Source of the DNA: RPQJ01 sp963748985
GTDB taxonomy: Bacteria; Pseudomonadota; Gammaproteobacteria; Steroidobacterales; Steroidobacteraceae
Assembly (NCBI GenBank): GCA_963748985.1
Contig: CAVVKQ010000011.1
Location: 1 to 64,000 of the forward strand
Direction: 5' to 3'
Length of the DNA: 64,000 bases
Numbering within the stretch: the first letter of the stretch is position 1; each line of letters starts with the position of its first letter. The notes under the pieces were generated by a model. It saw nothing but the letters and a program-made list of their open reading frames with translations, was not told the DNA's origin and ran no database searches. The position numbers and the translations under genes are program-made. This document shows positions 9,752-18,437 of this stretch, one piece after another.

Positions 9752-12148
9752 TCAGCTCGCGCCGACGATCTTCTTGTACTCGGCGTCCTGCAGCAGACTG
9801 CGGAACTCCGGCGCGGAACGCAACAGGGCGGGCGGGTACCCCATCTCGATCAGTTTGGAGACGGCACGAAGCGCGGTGTCGCGATCGCCTTCGTCGGCGG
9901 CGGCAACTCCGACGAAATACTGCACGTAGACGATCTCCGGACCGGCGGCCAAGGCCTCCGAGCGGTATCGCCGCGATCGTTCCGGGTCGCCAATCCGGCC
10001 GTAGAAATAACCCAGTTGCGCGCGCAGCGCCGGGTCGGAGGGCTTCGCCTTGAGCTCAGTCTCACCCAGAAGGATGGCCGTGCGGTAGCGCGCCATGGCG
10101 TCCGCCCGACGACCTTCAGCCTGCCAGAGTGCGTCTGCGAGGTTGCCCTGGATCTGGTAATCGTGTTCACCCAGGGCCGCAGCTCGCTCGTAGTTGGCAA
10201 CGGCTTCAGGAAACCGGTTGAGATAGAAGTGGGTGGTGGCCAGGTTCGAATAGCCGTCCTTCGACGGCTCAAGCCGCAAAGAGTGCCGGTATGCCTCGAG
10301 GGCCCCGTCGAAATCGCCTTTCATCTGCAGTGAGGCGCCGAGATTGTTCCACGCGTTCGCGCTGGACGGGACCAGTTCCGTCACCTTGCGCAATGCAGCA
10401 AGGGCTTCGTCCACCTTGCCGCGCTGGAAGAGGTGCGCAGCCAATGCAGAATGAGCACCCCAGTACGCGGGCTCCACTGCCACCGCGCGCCTGTAGGTCA
10501 CCTCCGCATCCGCACCCTTCCCCTGGCCTGCGAGCGCATCAGCCAATCCGATGTAGGCGTCTGCGTCGCCCGCGTTGCGCTCGATCAAGCTCGCATACGT
10601 GCGTGCCGCCGATTCGAACCTGCCGTCCGAGAGCGCGATGCTGGCCAGCGCCTTCTCGGTCTCTACCAGCGTCGGATCCAGCGCCAGTGCCCGACGGCAG
10701 ACCTGTTCCGCGGCCGACAGCGCCGCGCGATCACGCGTCCGTTCGAACTGCCGCGTGTAGGTTCGGCACAACCCCGCATGAGCTGCCGCGAACTCGGGGT
10801 CAATGCCGATCGCCGTCTTGAACGACTTCTCTGCCTGCTGCAACCGGCTCAGGTCTCCCGGCTGGCGCAGGGCGCCGAGACCGGCCAGGTACGGGTCGAT
10901 GGCGCGCGTATCGAGCTGATGCTCCTGACCCTTGCTGCGTCGCAAATCCGTGTCCTTGAGGACGACTTGCAGCGCATCCGTCACCGAGATGGCGATGTCA
11001 TCCTGCAGTTCCAGGACGTCGCGCCACGCGGTATCGAAATTGCCGGCCCACACATGATAGCCGGTCGCCGTGTCGATCAACTGCACCGTCACCCGCACGT
11101 TGGCACCGTTGCGACGAACGCTGCCTTCGAGAACGTGCCGCACTCCCAGCAACTGGCCGATCTTGCGGACGTCGAGATTCTTGCCCTTGAACTCGAAGGC
11201 GGACGTACGAGCTGCCACGCGCAGGCCCGGTATCTGCGCGAGCTTCGTCGAGAGTTCCTCGCTCAGTCCGTCGCCCAGATAGGTGTTCCCTCCGCCCGCG
11301 CTCATGTCAACCAGCGGCAGCACGGCGATCGAGCGGGGCCCGGGCTCCATCGGGGGGACGGGCTTGGCGCCAGAAGTCGCGGGGACGTCAAGCGAGCGCC
11401 ACCAGGCAAGGCCCGTCACCGTCGCCATCAGTGCCACGCCCGCGACGATGACAGGCCCGATGGACTGGCGCGGGCGCGGCAGCCTGTGCGGGACGCCGGT
11501 GCCATCGACCCCAGCGTCGAGCACGACGCCTTCCGGCGTGATCTCGTACGTCCACGCCAGCACCAGGACGATCGGCAGCCCGATCACCGCCAGGATAGTC
11601 AAGGCCGTCATCCACCAATCCGGGAACCGCAGCGGCTCGAACGTGACCTGCGCGACCTGCAGCACGATCCACATGCCGACCAGGTAAGAGGCCGCGACCT
11701 TGAAGACGTGCCGACGCCTGAGTTCCGCGAGCAGGTGCTGTGCGCGGCCACCAAACGTGGCTTGCCCGGCGTAACCAGACACAAGGAGATCCGGCGCCCT
11801 GGCAACCGGCGCCACCTGTTCGAAGTGAGCGATCAGCGCGTACGAGTCGTTGCCGACGCTTGCGATATAACGGGGATGACGGGGCTTGTCACGGAACAGG
11901 TCGCGCAGCTCGCCAACGGTGCGACGCAGCTTCTCTTCGGCGCCGTTGCGACCGGACCAGATCTCGTTGCGCAGCGTGCGGTGATCCACTGCCTCGCCGT
12001 GCCGCGTGGCCAGGACGATAAGCACTTCGATCTGGTCAGTCGTCAGGCTGACGGACTGGTCGGAATTTGACGCGCGAGATTCCCCGGGCTCTATGAGCCA
12101 GTCTCCGACACGGAAACCGTTCCGAAGGCCCCCGGCATCCATTGCCAA
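9752..12148 (-). CDS. Membrane-anchored winged-helix / TolB-like / TPR signalling protein
   Basis: 798 residues. Order of parts: an OmpR/CadC-type winged helix (about 10-105, with TTDQIEVLIVLA and RRTVGELRDLF); a membrane region with hydrophobic segments near 145-165 and 180-200 ending in AWTYEITPEGVV; a third segment near 230-250; a FlgO/TolB-like domain (SIAVLPLVDMS, YLGDGLSEELSTKLAQIPGL, VRHVLEGSVRRNG, about 275-405); then TPR repeats to the C-terminus. The family is common in Xanthomonadales and relatives, usually annotated as a transcriptional regulator or adenylate-cyclase-like protein without proven ligands. The DNA-binding part would be cytoplasmic and the TPR part periplasmic. Start at ATG 12148 or at ATG 12142. 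Confidence 0.8.
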   Translation of the reverse strand: MAMDAGGLRNGFRVGDWLIEPGESRASNSDQSVSLTTDQIEVLIVLATRHGEAVDHRTLRNEIWSGRNGAEEKLRRTVGELRDLFRDKPRHPRYIASVGNDSYALIAHFEQVAPVARAPDLLVSGYAGQATFGGRAQHLLAELRRRHVFKVAASYLVGMWIVLQVAQVTFEPLRFPDWWMTALTILAVIGLPIVLVLAWTYEITPEGVVLDAGVDGTGVPHRLPRPRQSIGPVIVAGVALMATVTGLAWWRSLDVPATSGAKPVPPMEPGPRSIAVLPLVDMSAGGGNTYLGDGLSEELSTKLAQIPGLRVAARTSAFEFKGKNLDVRKIGQLLGVRHVLEGSVRRNGANVRVTVQLIDTATGYHVWAGNFDTAWRDVLELQDDIAISVTDALQVVLKDTDLRRSKGQEHQLDTRAIDPYLAGLGALRQPGDLSRLQQAEKSFKTAIGIDPEFAAAHAGLCRTYTRQFERTRDRAALSAAEQVCRRALALDPTLVETEKALASIALSDGRFESAARTYASLIERNAGDADAYIGLADALAGQGKGADAEVTYRRAVAVEPAYWGAHSALAAHLFQRGKVDEALAALRKVTELVPSSANAWNNLGASLQMKGDFDGALEAYRHSLRLEPSKDGYSNLATTHFYLNRFPEAVANYERAAALGEHDYQIQGNLADALWQAEGRRADAMARYRTAILLGETELKAKPSDPALRAQLGYFYGRIGDPERSRRYRSEALAAGPEIVYVQYFVGVAAADEGDRDTALRAVSKLIEMGYPPALLRSAPEFRSLLQDAEYKKIVGAS

Positions 12149-12195
12149 ATGCCATCCCCTGCTTTACGCGCAGCATAGCAGACAGACCCGCGGCA

Positions 12196-13370
12196 CTAGT
12201 CTAGCTCAGACCGGCCGAGGGCGCTCTCGAGGTCCGCGATGAGGTCGTCGATGTCTTCGACGCCGATGGACAGTCGAACGGTGCCCGGACCGATGTCGGT
12301 CCAGCGCTGCTGCTCTGCGGTAACCCTCTCGACTTCTGCAAGGCAGGAGGCACGACCAGTGACTCGGTCGACCCTAGACTCGCGGCGATCGAGAACAAAT
12401 CCAGTTGCTCTGCAAATCGTGACCCGGCTTCCTCGCCTCCTGCGACGTCAATCGTGACGATGGTGCCGAAGTCAGGCATTTGCCGCAGGGCCACGGCGTG
12501 GCCGGGATCACCCGGCAGGCCGGGATAACGGACGCGCTCGACCCGCGGGTGCCCCGCAAGGTGCTCCGCGACGCGCAGGGCATTCCGGCACTGGGCCTCC
12601 CAGCGCACGAAATAGGTCTTCATGCCGCGCTGCAAGAGAAACGCGGCGTGGGGATCGAGTGTCGGCCCGAGGATCGCCACGTCGTCACGCATCGAGTCGA
12701 TGAGTTCGCCGCGACCGATCACGGCGCCGCCCATCACGTCGCCATGCCCGGAGGCGTACTTCGTCAGGCTGTGCGCAAACAGGTCGACGTCAAACTGTCC
12801 GTGGTTGTGAAAACCCGCGAGCGTGTTGTCGAGCAGGGTCAATGCGCCATGGCGGCGCGCGATCGAAGTGAGCCGTTCGATGTCGGCGATCTTGAGCGCC
12901 GGGTTCGTCGGCGACTCGAACACGACGAGGCGCGTCGGCATGGCGGCCAATGTGCGTTCGAGGCCATCGAGGTCGTCGATCGACAGCATCGTGCTGGCGA
13001 CACCGAAGCGCCGCAGCACGCGGCCAATCAGCGCGCGCGTGGGCTGGTACTGCTCGACGAAGTGCACTACGTGGTCGCCGGACTTCAGCAACGCAATGAG
13101 TGGCATCGCTATCGCCGCGACACCCGACCCGGTGAGCAGGCACCCATCGCGCCCCTGCAACTCGGCCAGCAGCAGTTCGAGCTGCCGCAAGGTGGGATTC
13201 GAGATGCGCGAGTAGTAGAACCCTGCGCGCTGCCCCTTGAACTGCTCGAGCGTCGCGCCGACGTCGTCGAACGTGAACTTCACCGACTGGTAGATCGGCG
13301 CGACCAGGGGGCGGTTGTCCGCCGGCACTTGCACGTCCGGCGGATGCGTGACAAGCGTGCGTTTTCTCAT
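12196..13370 (-). CDS. Cystathionine gamma-synthase/beta-lyase family enzyme, apparent frameshift near 12335
   Basis: PLP-dependent trans-sulfuration enzyme (Cys/Met metabolism family, type-I fold). The PLP lysine is in HSLTKYASGHGD; FESPTNPALKI and SLGSTESLVVPP are also typical. The uninterrupted frame goes out of register after VVPPAL. The expected C-terminus (EQQRWTDIGPGTVRLSIG then VEDIDDLIADLESALG) continues in a neighbouring frame to TAG at 12196-12198, so one base is gained or lost between about 12321 and 12348. The start overlaps the yafV stop by 4 bp, placing it third in a ybdL-yafV operon. Gamma-synthase, beta-lyase and gamma-lyase cannot be told apart here. If the indel is real, the active-site C-terminus is scrambled. 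Confidence 0.82.
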
Positions 13371-14155
13371 TTCGTCCCAGCCCGCAGTTCGAAGTCGTCA
13401 GCATCGAGGTGCACGGGGAAATCGCGGCGGAACGTGGCGAGGGACTCGCGGTCGAGCACCACGGTCTCGACGAAGTCGCCATCGCGGTCGCCGCCGAGCG
13501 CCTGGCCCAGGAAATCGAGCGCGACGCTGTCGCCTGAGTAGCTCGCCCCGTTGCCATCCTTGCCCACCCGATTGACGCCGACGACGTAACAGGCATTTTC
13601 AATGGCCCGCGCGCGCAGCAGCGCGCTCCAGGCGGCGCGCCGGCGCGATGGCCAGTTGGCGACGTACAGCAGGACGTCGTAGTCGCCGCGACTGCGGCTC
13701 CACACCGGAAAGCGCAGGTCATAGCAGACCAATGGGCACAGGCGCCAACCCTTGAGCTCGACGACCAGTCGCCGGTCACCCGAGGCGTAGTGCTCCTGCT
13801 CGCGTGCCATGCGGAACAGGTGACGCTTGTCATAGTGCGCGCAGTCGCCGTCGGGCGTCGCCCAGACCAGCCGGTTGTAGTGCCGCCCGTCCGCCTCGAC
13901 GATAAGGCTGCCGGTGATGGCACAGCCAATCGCGGCCGCCTCTTCGCGCAGCCATCCGACCGTGGCACCCGCCATCGTCTCCGCGAGCGACCTGGCCTCC
14001 ATCGAGAATCCCGTCGTGAACATCTCCGGCAGCACGATCAGGTCGGTGTGCCCGGCCAGTCCGCGAAAATGCGCGGCCAGGTTGCGGCGGTTGGTGGCGG
14101 GATCCTGCCAGGCGAGATCGGCCTGGATCATCGTGACGCGCAGGTTTGCAGTCAT
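13367..14155 (-). CDS. yafV: Omega-amidase (nitrilase superfamily), YafV type
   Basis: Hydrolyses omega-amides such as 2-oxoglutaramate or 2-oxosuccinamate. 262 residues, colinear with E. coli YafV. The nitrilase triad is visible: Glu in VLPEMFTTGF (about residue 44), Lys in YDKRHLFRMA (about 110) and Cys in LVCYDLRFPVW (about 143). It overlaps both neighbours by 4 bp (ybdL stop upstream, the PLP enzyme start downstream), so the three genes are translationally coupled. Pairing with a glutamine-using keto-methylthiobutyrate aminotransferase matches the known transaminase/omega-amidase couple in methionine salvage, where the amidase removes the 2-oxoglutaramate product. Confidence 0.92.
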   Translation of the reverse strand: MTANLRVTMIQADLAWQDPATNRRNLAAHFRGLAGHTDLIVLPEMFTTGFSMEARSLAETMAGATVGWLREEAAAIGCAITGSLIVEADGRHYNRLVWATPDGDCAHYDKRHLFRMAREQEHYASGDRRLVVELKGWRLCPLVCYDLRFPVWSRSRGDYDVLLYVANWPSRRRAAWSALLRARAIENACYVVGVNRVGKDGNGASYSGDSVALDFLGQALGGDRDGDFVETVVLDRESLATFRRDFPVHLDADDFELRAGTK

Positions 14156-15315
14156 AGCAACCTCAGTTTTGCAGCGGCCGCATCCAGCGTGGCCTCGTGC
14201 TTGGCAAAGCAGAACCGGACGATGCGTTCATTCTTCGCGGCGCTATCCGCCGAGAAAACCGAAATCGGGATGGCAGCCACGCCGTGCTGCGTAGTCAGCA
14301 GGCGCGCGAACTCGGTGTCGGGCAGGTCGCTCACGGACGAGTAGTCGACGAGCTGGAAATACGTGCTGTGAGCGGGCTCGAACCGGAACCGGGTCTGGGC
14401 CAGCAGCCCGGCGAAGTGATCACGCTTGTGCTGGTAGAAGGACGACAGTTCACGTGCGTGCTCCGGACAGGAGCGCATGAAGTCTGCGATCGCCGCCTGC
14501 AGGGGAGTGGCGACGACGAACTGCACGAACTGGTGCACCTTCTGGAATTCCCGCGTCAGCGGCGATGGCGCAATGCAGTAGCCGACTTTCCAGCCCGTCG
14601 CGTGATAAGTCTTGCCGAACGACGACACGACGAAAGTGCGCGCGGCCAGTTCGGCATGCCGCGACAGGCTTTGATGGCGGCGGCCATCGAACAGCATGTG
14701 CTCGTAGACCTCATCGGCGAGCACGAGGATTCGGGTGCCACGCAACCGTTCGGCGAGCTGCTCGAGGTCCGCCGCTTCGAGCGTCGCGCCACTCGGGTTG
14801 TGTGGAAAGTTGATGATGAGCAGGCGCGTGCGAGGCGTGATCGCATCGCCCAGGCGCTGCCAATCGATGCCGAAGCCCGGGCGCTGCAGGGGCACGTGCA
14901 CCGCGCGCCCACCGGCCAATTCGACCGCCGGTTCGTACGAATCGTAAGCCGGATCGAGCAGGATGACTTCGTCGCCGCCCCGGACAATGGCCTGGATTGC
15001 ACAGAACAGCGCCTCGGTGCCGCCCGAGGTCACCGTGATCTCGGTCTCCGGGTCGACGGTACGACCGTAATGCTCGGACACCTTGGCGGCGATTGCATGT
15101 CGCAGAATCTGCAGACCGGCCATCGGTGCGTACTGGTTGCCGGCACCGCCTTTGCGCATGTGATGGCTGGCGAGGTCGAGCAGTCGATCCGGCGGGTCGA
15201 AATCGGGGAACCCCTGGGAGAGATTGATGGCACCGTGTTCCGCGGCAAGGCGGGACATGACCGTGAATATCGTGGTGCCGACTCGCGGCAACTTGCTGTC
15301 GATCGGCGGGGGCAT
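14152..15315 (-). CDS. ybdL: Methionine/glutamine aminotransferase, YbdL type
   Basis: PLP-dependent class-I aminotransferase converting keto-methylthiobutyrate to methionine with glutamine or other donors. It is close to E. coli YbdL: SKLPRVGTTIFTVMSRLA at the N-terminus, INLSQGFPDFD, NFPHNPSGATL, the PLP-lysine block SSFGKTYHATGWKVGYC, and the C-terminal RIVRFCFAKHEATLDAAA. ATG at 15315 gives MPPPIDSKLP, matching family length (387 residues); an ATG at 15324 is the alternative. First gene of the ybdL-yafV-PLP-lyase operon. No leader riboswitch is recognised upstream; the upstream gap instead holds a large inverted repeat. Confidence 0.9.
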   Translation of the reverse strand: MPPPIDSKLPRVGTTIFTVMSRLAAEHGAINLSQGFPDFDPPDRLLDLASHHMRKGGAGNQYAPMAGLQILRHAIAAKVSEHYGRTVDPETEITVTSGGTEALFCAIQAIVRGGDEVILLDPAYDSYEPAVELAGGRAVHVPLQRPGFGIDWQRLGDAITPRTRLLIINFPHNPSGATLEAADLEQLAERLRGTRILVLADEVYEHMLFDGRRHQSLSRHAELAARTFVVSSFGKTYHATGWKVGYCIAPSPLTREFQKVHQFVQFVVATPLQAAIADFMRSCPEHARELSSFYQHKRDHFAGLLAQTRFRFEPAHSTYFQLVDYSSVSDLPDTEFARLLTTQHGVAAIPISVFSADSAAKNERIVRFCFAKHEATLDAAAAKLRLL

Positions 15316-15389
15316 GGGTCGCATTCTAGCAGCGGCTCGGCAGCACCCCATCGGGCGAGAATGAACCGGGGCGGACGGTCGGTGTGGGC

Positions 15390-15459
15390 GTTCGTTCCGG
15401 GTCCTTTTCGGGCGAGCGGAAAGGCAGACACGCTCGCCCGAAAAGGACCCGGAACGAAC
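15390..15459. repeat. Perfect 29-bp inverted repeat with 12-nt loop
   Basis: Left arm 15390-15418 and right arm 15431-15459 are exact reverse complements over 29 bases; the loop is 15419-15430. The arm begins GTTCGTTCCGGGTCC and ends GGGCGAGCG. No T-tract follows on either strand, so a simple Rho-independent terminator is not supported. It stands in the non-coding gap between the ybdL start and the esterase remnant. It may be a copy of an interspersed palindromic family, but only one copy is in this window. Confidence 0.93.
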
Positions 15460-15481
15460 ACCTGATCGACCGCGCCTGGGC

Positions 15482-15507
15482 GAATTCTCGTCAGAGCCCG
15501 AGAATTC
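15482..15507. repeat. Small inverted repeat, 9-bp arms
   Basis: GAATTCTCG (15482-15490) and CGAGAATTC (15499-15507) are perfect reverse complements separated by 8 bases. It lies 22 bp beyond the 29-bp inverted repeat. Both sit upstream of ybdL and downstream of the esterase remnant. It could be an operator or a terminator without a T-tract; nothing in the sequence decides. Confidence 0.6.
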
Positions 15508-15557
15508 TCACGGCGCATGCAACGTCGACCAGGTCACATCGCATTACCCGCAATCGT

Positions 15558-15827
15558 TCAGTCGCGCACCGGCCAGGAGGATGGCAGTCTGGCGATCTCG
15601 TCGCGCCAGAGATAGCCGATGCCACTGATGATGAGATCTGGCAATACCGTGTAGTGATCCTTGCCAGCAAAGATCCTGGTGCTCAGGTCCAGTGAAGGAT
15701 AGTGGCGCGCCAACAGGGTGCGCGAAAGTCGAGCGGTGGACTCAAGGATGCCCGAGATAGCCACAAAATATTCCTCGGCCTCCTTTTCCCCGGCGCCCAG
15801 AAAGACCTTCACCTTGAGATCGTCGTA
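15558..15827 (-). pseudogene. C-terminal remnant of an alpha/beta-hydrolase esterase
   Basis: About 88 residues in one frame, from KVFLGAGEKEAEEYFVAI to RLPSSWPVRD, read like the C-terminal third of an IroE/Fes-like (putative esterase, D-alpha family) hydrolase. They include FAGKDHYTVLPDLI, with the catalytic-His region expected at the end of that fold. Upstream of about 15827 the same frame is only an out-of-frame reading of ppgK, so the nucleophile-Ser part is missing. The remnant is joined directly to the 3' end of ppgK, whose last seven residues appear to be encoded by the junction. Probably a deletion relic without function. Confidence 0.6.
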
Positions 15828-16651
15828 AGCTGAACCGCCGCCATCGCCGCACCGACGATGCCAGCATCGTTGCCGAACGCGGCCGGCACGATCTCCGCCC
15901 GGCTGCTGAGCAACGACCCGAAATGCTGCCAGTTCTCGGTGACCCCGCCACCGATCACGAATACGTCGGGCCACAGCAGCGAATGGTACGCCTCGAGCAC
16001 CTCGTTGACCTCGGCCGCCCACTCCACCCAGTCGAGATCGAGGTCGGCGCGAACTTTCGCGGACGCGCGATGCTCCGCCTCCTTGCCCCGCACTTCGAGG
16101 TGACCGAGTTCCGTGTTCGGCAGCAGGCGCCCGTCCACGAACAGCGCCGTGCCGATGCCAGTGCCGAGCGTAATCACCATCACCGTGCCCGCACGCTCGC
16201 GACCCGCGCCAAGCGTCATCTCTGCGATGCCCGCCGCATCGGCATCGTTCAGGAACGCCACCGGCCGCTGCAATCGCGCCTGCATGTGGCCCTGCACGTT
16301 CATGCCGATCCAGCGCTTGTCGATGTTTGCCGCGGTCCACGCCACGCCCTGCTTCGCGACGGCCGGAAACGCGAGCCCCACCGGACCGGACGACGGCAGG
16401 TCACGCGCCAGGGCGACCAGCAACTCGAGCACGGCCTCGGGGGTCGCGCCCGCAGGCGTGGCACGCCGCATGGTCTCGCCCATGACGAGCCCCGACTCGA
16501 TGTGCACCAGTCCAGCCTTGACGAACGAGCCGCCAACGTCGAACGCCAGCCGCAGCGAGGGGTCGCCCTCTTTCACCTCGAACTCCTCGGCGTCGAAGCC
16601 AAAGTCAGATGCCCGCGTTGAGGGCTGCGGATCGCGACTCTCCGGCGGCAT
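15809..16651 (-). CDS. ppgK: Polyphosphate glucokinase-like ROK kinase
   Basis: Phosphorylates glucose using polyphosphate and/or ATP. 280 residues with the ROK-family phosphate-1 motif AFDVGGSFVKAG (about 34-45), NDADAAG, the phosphate-2 motif TLGTGIGTALFVDG, NTELGHLEVRGKEAEHRAS typical of PPGK, and LLWPDVFVIGGGVTENW. The ATG at 16651 lies three bases after the spuH stop, so it may be transcribed with the polyamine transport operon although its role is unrelated. The C-terminus after AAMAAV is atypical (QLTTISR) and is encoded by the junction with the esterase remnant. Start choice is slightly uncertain because the first 30 residues are low-similarity. Confidence 0.85.
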   Translation of the reverse strand: MPPESRDPQPSTRASDFGFDAEEFEVKEGDPSLRLAFDVGGSFVKAGLVHIESGLVMGETMRRATPAGATPEAVLELLVALARDLPSSGPVGLAFPAVAKQGVAWTAANIDKRWIGMNVQGHMQARLQRPVAFLNDADAAGIAEMTLGAGRERAGTVMVITLGTGIGTALFVDGRLLPNTELGHLEVRGKEAEHRASAKVRADLDLDWVEWAAEVNEVLEAYHSLLWPDVFVIGGGVTENWQHFGSLLSSRAEIVPAAFGNDAGIVGAAMAAVQLTTISR

Positions 16652-16656
16652 GCGCT

Positions 16657-17526
16657 TCAGCCTTTCTTCAGACTCTCGATCATCTGCTGGTTGGCGGCCA
16701 GCGCCATCTGCGCGTCGCGGTCGCGGATCTTCTGCTGGCGGGACATCACGAATCCGGCGATGACGACGCCGACGGCCACGATGGCAACGAGGATCGTCGC
16801 CAGCGCATTGATGTCCGGACTGACGCCAAGGCGCACTTTCGAGAAAATCACCATCGGCAGCGTGCTCGAACCCGGCCCGGCGACGAAACTCGTGATCACC
16901 AGGTCGTCGAGCGACAACGTGAACGCCAGCAGCCAGCCCGACATCAGCGCCGGGAAGATGATCGGCAATGTGATCAGGAAGAAGACCTTGTGCGGGCGAG
17001 CCCCGAGGTCCATCGCCGCTTCCTCGAGCGAGTCGTCCATCTGCGCAAGGCGAGACTGCACGACCACGGTGACGAATGCCATGGTGAACGTGATATGCGC
17101 GATGATGATCGTCGTCATGCCGCGTCCCGCCGGCCAGCCGATGATCTGCTCCATCGTCACGAACAGCAGCAGCAGCGAGAGACCGGTGATGACCTCGGGC
17201 ATGACGAGCGGCGCCGTGGTCAGGCCCGACAGCAGCGTACGCCCCTTGAACGGCCCGAAGCGCGCCAGGACCATGCCCGCCAGCGTGCCGAGCGCCACCG
17301 CAAGCGTGGCGGAGATGGCCGCCACCTTCAGGCTCAGCCACGCCGCCCCCAGGATCTGCTCGTTCTGCAGCAGTGCGCCGTACCACTTGGTCGAGAACCC
17401 GCCCCAGACGGTGACAAGGCGCGACTTGTTGAACGAGTAGACGATCAGCGAACCGATCGGGATGTAGAGAAACGCGAATCCCAGGAACAGGACCAGCGAG
17501 CGGAAGATGCTGCGCCCCTGGTTCAT
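16657..17526 (-). CDS. spuH: Polyamine ABC transporter permease (PotI/SpuH)
   Basis: Inner-membrane permease subunit of the spermidine/putrescine importer. 289 residues with six hydrophobic segments and the EAA loop EEAAMDLGARPHKVFFLITLP that docks on the ATPase. The ATG overlaps the spuG stop by 4 bp. Last transport gene of the spuA-H order. Assigned to PotI/SpuH rather than PotH/SpuG by its start (FRSLVLFLGFAFLYIPIGSL) and its second position among the permeases. Confidence 0.93.
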   Translation of the reverse strand: MNQGRSIFRSLVLFLGFAFLYIPIGSLIVYSFNKSRLVTVWGGFSTKWYGALLQNEQILGAAWLSLKVAAISATLAVALGTLAGMVLARFGPFKGRTLLSGLTTAPLVMPEVITGLSLLLLFVTMEQIIGWPAGRGMTTIIIAHITFTMAFVTVVVQSRLAQMDDSLEEAAMDLGARPHKVFFLITLPIIFPALMSGWLLAFTLSLDDLVITSFVAGPGSSTLPMVIFSKVRLGVSPDINALATILVAIVAVGVVIAGFVMSRQQKIRDRDAQMALAANQQMIESLKKG

Positions 17527-18437
17527 CGGTGTATCCCAGCGCCGGCTTCGGCGTCCTGCGCGCGCTGAAAGTACATGATCGGGATGACCAGGAACAACAG
17601 CAGCGCGATTGCGACGGCGCTCGCCACCGGCCAGTCACGGTTGTTGAAGAACTCTGTCCACAGCACCTTGCCGATCATCAGCATGCCGGGGTCACCGAGC
17701 AGCGACGGGATCACGAACTCGCCGACCACCGGGATGAAAACCAGCAGGCACCCCGCGATGATCCCCGGCAGCGACAGCGGCAGTGTCACCTTGTAGAACG
17801 ACTGCCACGGCTTGCAGCCAAGGTCGGCCGCCGCCTCGAGCAGCGTGAGGTCCATCTTCTCGAGGTTGGCGTACAGCGGCAGGATCATGAACGGCAGGTA
17901 CGAATAGACGATGCCGAGATAGACGGCGAAGTCCGTCTGCAGCATCTGGATGGGCTGATCGATGATCCCGATGGACATCAGGAAGTTGTTGAGCAGGCCG
18001 TTGTTCTTGAGGATGCCGATCCAGGCGTACACGCGCAGCAGGAACGAGGTCCAGAACGGCAGGACGATCAGCAGCATCAGGATGTTGCGGACCGAGGCGT
18101 CGCTGCGCGCGATCGCGTAGGCGATCGGGTAGCCGAGCAGCAGGCAGAACACCGTGGAGACGGCGGCGACCTTGATCGAATTCAGGTACGCGCGCCAGTA
18201 CAGGTCGTCTTCGACCAGGAACGCGAAGTTGCCGAGGTTGAGCTTGATCTGCAGGATCTTCTCGCCGGTCCAGTTCAGCAGCGGCTCGTACGGCGGCATC
18301 GCGATCAGCGCGCTCGAGAAGCTGATCTTGAGCACGATGATGAACGGGATCAGGAAGAAGACCAGCAACCACAGGTACGGGACTGCCGTCACCAGCGTGC
18401 GGCCTCGCGGCAGCCGTCGGGCGAGCCAGCTCCTCAT
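17523..18437 (-). CDS. spuG: Polyamine ABC transporter permease (PotH/SpuG)
   Basis: Inner-membrane permease partner of SpuH. About 304 residues, starting MRSWLARRLPRGRTLV, with hydrophobic segments and the EAA-type loop LEAAADLGCKPWQSFYKVTLP near residues 195-215. The segment between TM1 and TM2 (ALIAMPPYEPLLNWTGEKIL) is the long periplasmic loop typical of PotH. ATG at 18437 overlaps the spuF stop (TGA) by 4 bp, so translation is coupled to the ATPase. A longer open frame upstream is antisense-frame noise inside spuF. Confidence 0.93.
   Translation of the reverse strand: MRSWLARRLPRGRTLVTAVPYLWLLVFFLIPFIIVLKISFSSALIAMPPYEPLLNWTGEKILQIKLNLGNFAFLVEDDLYWRAYLNSIKVAAVSTVFCLLLGYPIAYAIARSDASVRNILMLLIVLPFWTSFLLRVYAWIGILKNNGLLNNFLMSIGIIDQPIQMLQTDFAVYLGIVYSYLPFMILPLYANLEKMDLTLLEAAADLGCKPWQSFYKVTLPLSLPGIIAGCLLVFIPVVGEFVIPSLLGDPGMLMIGKVLWTEFFNNRDWPVASAVAIALLLFLVIPIMYFQRAQDAEAGAGIHR

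Noticed and set aside
7769..10333. 854-codon open frame on the plus strand
   Set aside because: It runs antisense through the transporter, lipoprotein and TPR genes, is rich in His/Arg/Gln/Glu with no domain, and is a by-product of GC-rich coding on the other strand.
10433..12070. 545-codon open frame on the plus strand
   Set aside because: Antisense to the winged-helix/TPR gene; no domain or start signal.
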